A stretch of DNA of 64,000 nt, from NCBI RefSeq assembly GCF_014203555.1, contig NZ_JACHJH010000009.1:1-64000 (forward strand). The letters run 5' to 3'. How positions within the stretch are numbered: position 1 is the stretch's first letter; each line of letters starts with the position of its first letter. A program made the translations under genes and the position numbers. Positions 59,966 to 64,000 of this stretch are shown in pieces. The DNA is from Streptomyces olivoverticillatus (GTDB taxonomy: Bacteria; Actinomycetota; Actinomycetes; Streptomycetales; Streptomycetaceae). Below the pieces are notes generated by a model. The model was not told the DNA's origin and did no database searches. It was given only the letters and a program-made list of their open reading frames with translations.

Positions 59966-60010
59966 ACCAGATCTAGTGGTTTGATGGCGGCGGCTACCCA
60001 CAAGTTGTGG
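59966..60010 (+). promoter_or_regulatory. Pair of NrdR-box-like palindromes upstream of nrdR-nrdJ
   Basis: ACCAGATCTAGTGGT (59966-59980) and CCACAAGTTGTGG (59998-60010) are imperfect and near-perfect palindromes whose centres are 31 bases apart, the three-turn spacing typical of NrdR box pairs. They lie upstream of a TATGCT -10-like element (60052-60057). NrdR with bound dATP would repress its own operon here. Confidence 0.65.
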
Positions 60011-60051
60011 TCGGCGGCATCCCCCGGTCATTCGCAGGGGTCGTCATCGCC

Positions 60052-60057
60052 TATGCT
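60052..60057 (+). promoter_or_regulatory. Candidate -10 element of nrdR
   Basis: TATGCT lies 86 bases before the nrdR start and about 41 bases downstream of the second NrdR-like box. No strong -35 is seen. Confidence 0.4.
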
Positions 60058-60143
60058 GGGGGCTGCTTCGCGAGGGCCCCCAGGGTCCGCCGGAGCGCGA
60101 GATCGTGCACATCTTTATCGAGGGTGAAGGAGGGTGGAGAGCC

Positions 60144-60686
60144 ATGCACTGCCCCTTCTGCAGGCACCCCGACAGCCGGGTCGTCGACAGCCGGACCACC
60201 GATGACGGCTGCTCGATCCGCAGGCGCCGCCAGTGCCCCGACTGCTCCCGCCGGTTCACCACCGTGGAGACGGCGTCACTGATGGTGATCAAGCGCAGCG
60301 GGGTCACCGAGCCCTTCAGCCGCGACAAGGTCATCTCGGGCGTGCGCAAGGCATGCCAGGGCCGTCCGGTCACCGAGGACGCCCTGGCCCAGCTCGGGCA
60401 GCGGGTCGAAGAGGCGGTGCGCGCCACGGGCAGCGCCGAGCTCTCCACGCATGACGTCGGGCTCGCCATACTCGGCCCGCTCAAGGACCTCGACCTCGTC
60501 GCGTATCTGCGGTTCGCGTCCGTGTACCAGGCCTTCGACTCGCTCGAGGACTTCGAGGTCGCCGTCGCGGAGCTGCGCGCGAGCGATCCCGGCGCTTCCG
60601 GCACCCCCCGCGGCGGCGCTCCGACCGACACCGACGGCCGCGCCGGGGATGCCGAAGTCCCCGCGCCCGCCGTCGCCGCCGACTGA
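60144..60686 (+). CDS. nrdR: Ribonucleotide reductase repressor NrdR
   Basis: The 180-aa repressor has the N-terminal zinc ribbon MHCPFCRHPDSRVVDSR ... CPDCSRRFTTVE with four cysteines. An ATP-cone domain (about 45-140; VIKRSGVTEPFSRDKVISGVRKACQGRPV) follows, with the motif LDLVAYLRFASVYQAFDSLEDF. It senses dATP/ATP and represses ribonucleotide reductase genes. The last 35 residues are a variable Pro/Ala-rich tail. AAGGAGGG lies 9 nt before ATG 60144; the GTG start at 60105 is rejected because the zinc ribbon begins at the ATG. nrdJ follows. Confidence 0.96.
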   Translation: MHCPFCRHPDSRVVDSRTTDDGCSIRRRRQCPDCSRRFTTVETASLMVIKRSGVTEPFSRDKVISGVRKACQGRPVTEDALAQLGQRVEEAVRATGSAELSTHDVGLAILGPLKDLDLVAYLRFASVYQAFDSLEDFEVAVAELRASDPGASGTPRGGAPTDTDGRAGDAEVPAPAVAAD

Positions 60687-60799
60687 GCGGCGACACCACA
60701 GACCTGCCCGGCGTGCTCGGCGTGCCCGGGTGACAGACACACACCGCGCCACGGAAGAATTAGGCGTATTAGGGCGTTTTGCCCGTAGAGGGAGGCGGC

Positions 60800-63664
60800 A
60801 TGACAGAGACGACGAGCGGCCCGGCACGAGGTTCCCGCTCCAAGGGAAACAAGGGCGGCAAGGGTCTGCGCATCGAGCGCATCCACACGACTCCCGGAGT
60901 GCACCCCTACGACGAGGTGGTCTGGGAGCGTCGTGACGTCGTCATGACCAACTGGCGCGACGGCTCGATCAACTTCGAGCAGCGTGGCGTCGAGTTCCCC
61001 GACTTCTGGTCGGTGAACGCGGTCAACATCGTCACCAGCAAGTACTTCCGTGGTGCGACCGGTTCCCCCGAGCGCGAGTCCAGCCTCCGCCAGCTGATCG
61101 ACCGCGTCGTGCTGACCTACCGCAAGGCCGGTGAGGAGCACGGCTACTTCGCCTCCCCGGCGGACGCCGAGATCTTCGAGCACGAGCTGACCTACGCCCT
61201 GCTGCACCAGGTCTTCAGCTTCAACTCGCCGGTCTGGTTCAACGTCGGCACCAAGCAGCCGCAGCAGGTCTCCGCCTGCTTCATCCTCTCCGTCGACGAC
61301 TCCATGGAGTCGATCCTCGACTGGTACAAGGAAGAGGGGATGATCTTCAAGGGCGGCTCCGGTGCCGGCCTGAACCTCTCCCGCATCCGCTCCTCCAAGG
61401 AGCTGCTCTCCTCCGGAGGCAACGCCTCCGGCCCCGTCTCCTTCATGCGAGGCGCCGACGCCTCCGCCGGAACGATCAAGTCCGGTGGCGCCACCCGCCG
61501 TGCGGCCAAGATGGTCGTCCTCGACGTCGACCACCCCGACGTCGAGGCCTTCATCGAGACCAAGGTGAAGGAGGAGGAGAAGGTCCGCGCCCTGCGCGAC
61601 GCCGGGTTCGACATGGACCTGGGCGGCGAGGACATCACCTCCGTCCAGTACCAGAACGCCAACAACTCCGTCCGCGTCAACGACGAGTTCATGAAGGCCG
61701 TCGAGACCGGCTCGAAGTTCGGGCTGCGCGCCCGGATGACCGGTGAGGTCATCGAGGAGATCGACGCCAAGGGCCTGTTCCGCAAGATGGCCGAGGCGGC
61801 CTGGGCCTGCGCCGACCCGGGCATCCAGTACGACGACACGATCAACCACTGGCACACCTCGCCGGAGACGGGCCGGATCACCGCGTCCAACCCGTGCAGC
61901 GAGTACATGCACCTGGACAACTCCTCGTGCAACCTCGCCTCCCTCAACCTCATGAAGTTCCTCCGCGACGACGACCGTGGCAACCAGTCGTTCGACGCCG
62001 AGCGCTTCGCCAAGGTCGTCGAGCTGGTCATCACCGCGATGGACATCTCCATCTGCTTCGCCGACTTCCCGACCGAGAAGATCGGCGAGACCACCCGCGC
62101 CTTCCGCCAGCTGGGCATCGGCTACGCCAACCTCGGCGCCCTGCTCATGGCCACCGGTCACGCCTACGACAGCGACGGCGGCCGCGCCCTGGCCGGTGCC
62201 GTCACCTCGCTGATGACCGGCACCTCCTACAAGCGCTCCGCCGAGCTGGCCGCGGTCGTCGGCCCGTACGACGGCTACGCCCGCAACGCCGACGCCCACA
62301 AGCGCGTCATGAAGCAGCACGCCGACGCCAACACCGTCGCCAAGCGCATGGACGACCTGGACACCCCGGTGTGGGCCGCGGCCACCGAGGCCTGGCAGGA
62401 CGTCCTCCGCCTCGGCGAGAAGAACGGCTTCCGCAACGCCCAGGCGTCGGTGCTGGCCCCCACGGGCACCATCGGCCTGATGATGGACTGCGACACCACG
62501 GGCGTCGAGCCGGACCTGGCCCTGGTCAAGTTCAAGAAGCTCGTCGGCGGCGGGTCGATGCAGATCGTGAACAACACGGTCCCCAAGGCCCTCAAGCGCC
62601 TCGGCTACCAGCCGGAGCAGATCGAGGCGATCGTCGATCACATCGCCGAGCACGGCAATGTGATCGACGCCCCCGGCCTGAAGCCCGCGCACTACGAGGT
62701 CTTCGACTGCGCCATGGGCGATCGCGCGATCTCCGCCATGGGCCACGTGCGCATGATGGCCGCCGCGCAGCCGTTCCTGTCCGGTGCGATCTCCAAGACC
62801 GTGAACCTGCCCGAGTCGGCCACCGTCGAGGAGGTCGAGGAGGTCTACTTCGAGGGCTGGAAGCTCGGCCTCAAGGCGCTCGCGATCTACCGCGACAACT
62901 GCAAGGTCGGCCAGCCGCTCTCCGCGAAGAAGAAGGAAGCGGCCAAGGTCGAGGCCCCCGCGGCGACGGAGAAGGTCGTCGAGTACCGCCCGGTCCGCAA
63001 GCGCCTGCCCAAGGGCCGCCCGGGGATCACCACCTCCTTCACGGTCGGCGGTGCCGAGGGCTACATGACCGCCAACTCCTACCCGGACGACGGTCTGGGC
63101 GAGGTCTTCCTGAAGATGTCCAAGCAGGGCTCGACCCTCGCGGGCATGATGGACGCCTTCTCGATCGCCGTCTCGGTCGGCCTGCAGTACGGCGTGCCGC
63201 TGGAGACGTACGTCTCGAAGTTCACCAACATGCGCTTCGAGCCCGCGGGCATGACGGACGACCCGGACGTGCGGATGGCGCAGTCGATCGTCGACTACAT
63301 CTTCCGCCGCCTGGCGCTGGACTTCCTGCCGTTCGAGACCCGCTCGGCCCTCGGCATCCACTCCGCCGAGGAGCGCCAGCGTCACCTGGACACCGGCTCC
63401 TACGAGGCGGCCGACGAGGACGTCGACGTCGAGGGTCTGGCGCAGTCCGCCCCGCGCCACGTCGCGGCCCCCAAGCCCGACGTCCCCGCGCAGCCCGCGG
63501 CCGCCCCGGCCCCGAAGCAGGCGCACAACTCCACCGAGCTGGTGGAGATGCAGCTGGGCCTGAACGCGGACGCCCCGCTCTGCTTCTCCTGCGGCACGAA
63601 GATGCGCCGCGCGGGCAGCTGCTACCTGTGCGAGGGCTGCGGCTCGACCAGCGGCTGCAGCTGA
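60800..63664 (+). CDS. nrdJ: Adenosylcobalamin-dependent (class II) ribonucleotide reductase NrdJ
   Basis: The 954-aa class II reductase makes dNTPs from NDPs with a cobalamin-generated thiyl radical, independent of oxygen. Conserved blocks: FNSPVWFNVG, QVSACFILSVDDS with a catalytic Cys, GGSGAGLNLSRIRSS, NPCSEYMHLDNSSCNLASLNL with the second active-site Cys, APTGTIGLMMDCDTTGVEPDLAL, and a C-terminal redox tail SCGTKMRRAGSCYLCEGCGSTSGCS rich in Cys. ATG 60800 has GGGAGG 4 nt upstream. The 113-base gap after nrdR could carry a second promoter. No cobalamin riboswitch is seen; I recall that in Streptomyces the riboswitch sits on the class I nrdABS operon. Confidence 0.97.
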   Translation: MTETTSGPARGSRSKGNKGGKGLRIERIHTTPGVHPYDEVVWERRDVVMTNWRDGSINFEQRGVEFPDFWSVNAVNIVTSKYFRGATGSPERESSLRQLIDRVVLTYRKAGEEHGYFASPADAEIFEHELTYALLHQVFSFNSPVWFNVGTKQPQQVSACFILSVDDSMESILDWYKEEGMIFKGGSGAGLNLSRIRSSKELLSSGGNASGPVSFMRGADASAGTIKSGGATRRAAKMVVLDVDHPDVEAFIETKVKEEEKVRALRDAGFDMDLGGEDITSVQYQNANNSVRVNDEFMKAVETGSKFGLRARMTGEVIEEIDAKGLFRKMAEAAWACADPGIQYDDTINHWHTSPETGRITASNPCSEYMHLDNSSCNLASLNLMKFLRDDDRGNQSFDAERFAKVVELVITAMDISICFADFPTEKIGETTRAFRQLGIGYANLGALLMATGHAYDSDGGRALAGAVTSLMTGTSYKRSAELAAVVGPYDGYARNADAHKRVMKQHADANTVAKRMDDLDTPVWAAATEAWQDVLRLGEKNGFRNAQASVLAPTGTIGLMMDCDTTGVEPDLALVKFKKLVGGGSMQIVNNTVPKALKRLGYQPEQIEAIVDHIAEHGNVIDAPGLKPAHYEVFDCAMGDRAISAMGHVRMMAAAQPFLSGAISKTVNLPESATVEEVEEVYFEGWKLGLKALAIYRDNCKVGQPLSAKKKEAAKVEAPAATEKVVEYRPVRKRLPKGRPGITTSFTVGGAEGYMTANSYPDDGLGEVFLKMSKQGSTLAGMMDAFSIAVSVGLQYGVPLETYVSKFTNMRFEPAGMTDDPDVRMAQSIVDYIFRRLALDFLPFETRSALGIHSAEERQRHLDTGSYEAADEDVDVEGLAQSAPRHVAAPKPDVPAQPAAAPAPKQAHNSTELVEMQLGLNADAPLCFSCGTKMRRAGSCYLCEGCGSTSGCS

Positions 63665-63675
63665 TCGACGCATGA

Positions 63676-63712
63676 CCGATGGGGGACCCGGCTCGGCCGG
63701 GTCCCCCATCGG
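63676..63712 (+). terminator. 17-bp terminator after nrdJ
   Basis: CCGATGGGGGACCCGGC pairs perfectly with GCCGGGTCCCCCATCGG over a TCG loop, 11 bases after the nrdJ stop. Confidence 0.92.
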
Positions 63713-63781
63713 CGCGTCTGCCCGGCGGCGGCATTGGAATACTGGTGGGGTATGCAGGCAAGAACGGGAGCGGGGGCTGCA

Positions 63782-64000
63782 ATGACGGGTGGCACATGGG
63801 GCGGCGGGGAATTGGACCTGGCCGCCTATCTCGAACGCATCGGTGTCCGGGGGGAGGTCCGGCCGGACCTGGCGACGCTGCGGGCGGTGCACCGCGGCCA
63901 CGTGGCCGCCTTCCCCTTCGAGAACCTGGAGGTCCTGCTCGGCCGGCCGGTGCTGCTGGAGATCAAGTCCCTGCAGGACAAAATGGTGGCGCAGTCCCGC
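63782..64000 (+). CDS. Arylamine N-acetyltransferase, N-terminal fragment (runs off the window)
   Basis: The visible 73 residues include LDLAAYLERIGVRGEVRPDLATLRAVHRGHVAAFPFENLEVLLGRP, a clear NAT-family N-terminus (HxxHVxxFPFENL). The catalytic Cys of the RGGYCFE motif would lie just beyond the edge. Such enzymes acetylate arylamines or act as amide synthases closing ansamycin-type polyketides; the context does not distinguish these. ATG 63782 is chosen with a G-rich site 6 nt upstream; in-frame ATG 63752, preceded by AATACT, is an alternative that adds 10 residues. Confidence 0.85.
   Translation, partial: MTGGTWGGGELDLAAYLERIGVRGEVRPDLATLRAVHRGHVAAFPFENLEVLLGRPVLLEIKSLQDKMVAQSR

Noticed and set aside
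59560..60003. 147-codon minus-strand frame overlapping the lexA promoter
   Set aside because: It runs through the SOS box and the lexA promoter, is Pro/Arg-rich and has no ribosome site; regulatory DNA explains the stretch better.
60687..60799. Cobalamin riboswitch before the B12-dependent nrdJ
   Set aside because: The gap is only 113 bases and lacks the B12-box and the extended structured leader such riboswitches need.
60044..63901. 1285-codon minus-strand frame opposite nrdR and nrdJ
   Set aside because: Antisense shadow of two strongly conserved genes; low-complexity composition and no ribosome site.

Overview
The window is a high-GC actinobacterial chromosome segment, almost certainly from a Streptomyces. 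The evidence is the codon bias, frequent GTG starts, AGGAGG ribosome sites, short overlapping operons, and a gene order (osaAB, ftsK, rimO-pgsA-cinA-clgR, dpsB, nei/lhr, recA-recX, gluABCD with gluRK, miaB, miaA, dapF, rsh, hflX, dinG, lexA, nrdRJ) that I recall as the recA side of the Streptomyces core genome. It starts in the tail of an rRNA operon and ends inside an arylamine N-acetyltransferase gene. It is mostly core genome: no insertion sequence, prophage, CRISPR array or integrase was found.

Layout. 1-1100: 5S rRNA end, strong terminator, a truncated DegT-type aminotransferase gene, tRNA-Thr. 1.1-10.4 kb: signalling block with a cytosolic SpoIIE-type phosphatase (minus) and the hybrid kinase OsaA with its receiver protein OsaB. 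OsaA carries ten HAMP units in exact 276-bp register. 10.5-18.8 kb: ftsK, a RodZ-like gene, the rimO-pgsA-cinA chain, clgR, dpsB and small proteins. 18.8-25 kb: Nei-type glycosylase and Lhr helicase, with a MerR/aldo-keto-reductase chimeric gene between them. 25-28.3 kb: a toroid-fold protein, DUF3046, recA and recX. 28.3-31.2 kb: cysteine dioxygenase and rhodanese genes behind an unannotated cysteine-containing leader peptide, plus a flavin monooxygenase. 31.3-37.3 kb: glutamate ABC transporter and its two-component system. 37.3-39.7 kb: TAXI binding protein, HTH-less LysR-like protein, DUF5997. 39.7-47.5 kb: miaB, a LigB-like protein, two small minus-strand genes, miaA, a membrane protein, dapF and an RSH alarmone enzyme. 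47.7-52.2 kb: secreted M1 peptidase, hflX, secreted trypsin-like lipoprotein. 52.4-56.6 kb: a three-gene NIS siderophore-type cassette. 56.7-64 kb: dinG, lexA, nrdR, nrdJ and partial nat.

The genes form functional groups. DNA repair and SOS: recA, recX, lexA, dinG, nei, lhr and B12-dependent dNTP supply by nrdRJ. tRNA and ribosome modification: miaA, miaB, rimO, hflX. Stress signalling: OsaAB, the SpoIIE phosphatase, ClgR, DpsB and RSH. The most interesting non-annotated signals are the Cys leader peptide before cdo, the MerR-AKR chimera with an intact 19-bp-spacer MerR promoter, a recurrent leaderless-mRNA signature (a TANNNT hexamer 6-7 nt before the start codon), paired NrdR-like boxes 31 bp apart, a DnaA-box-like site in the recA leader, and the minimal NIS cassette. 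All calls come from reading the sequence and recalled family knowledge. No database search was run.
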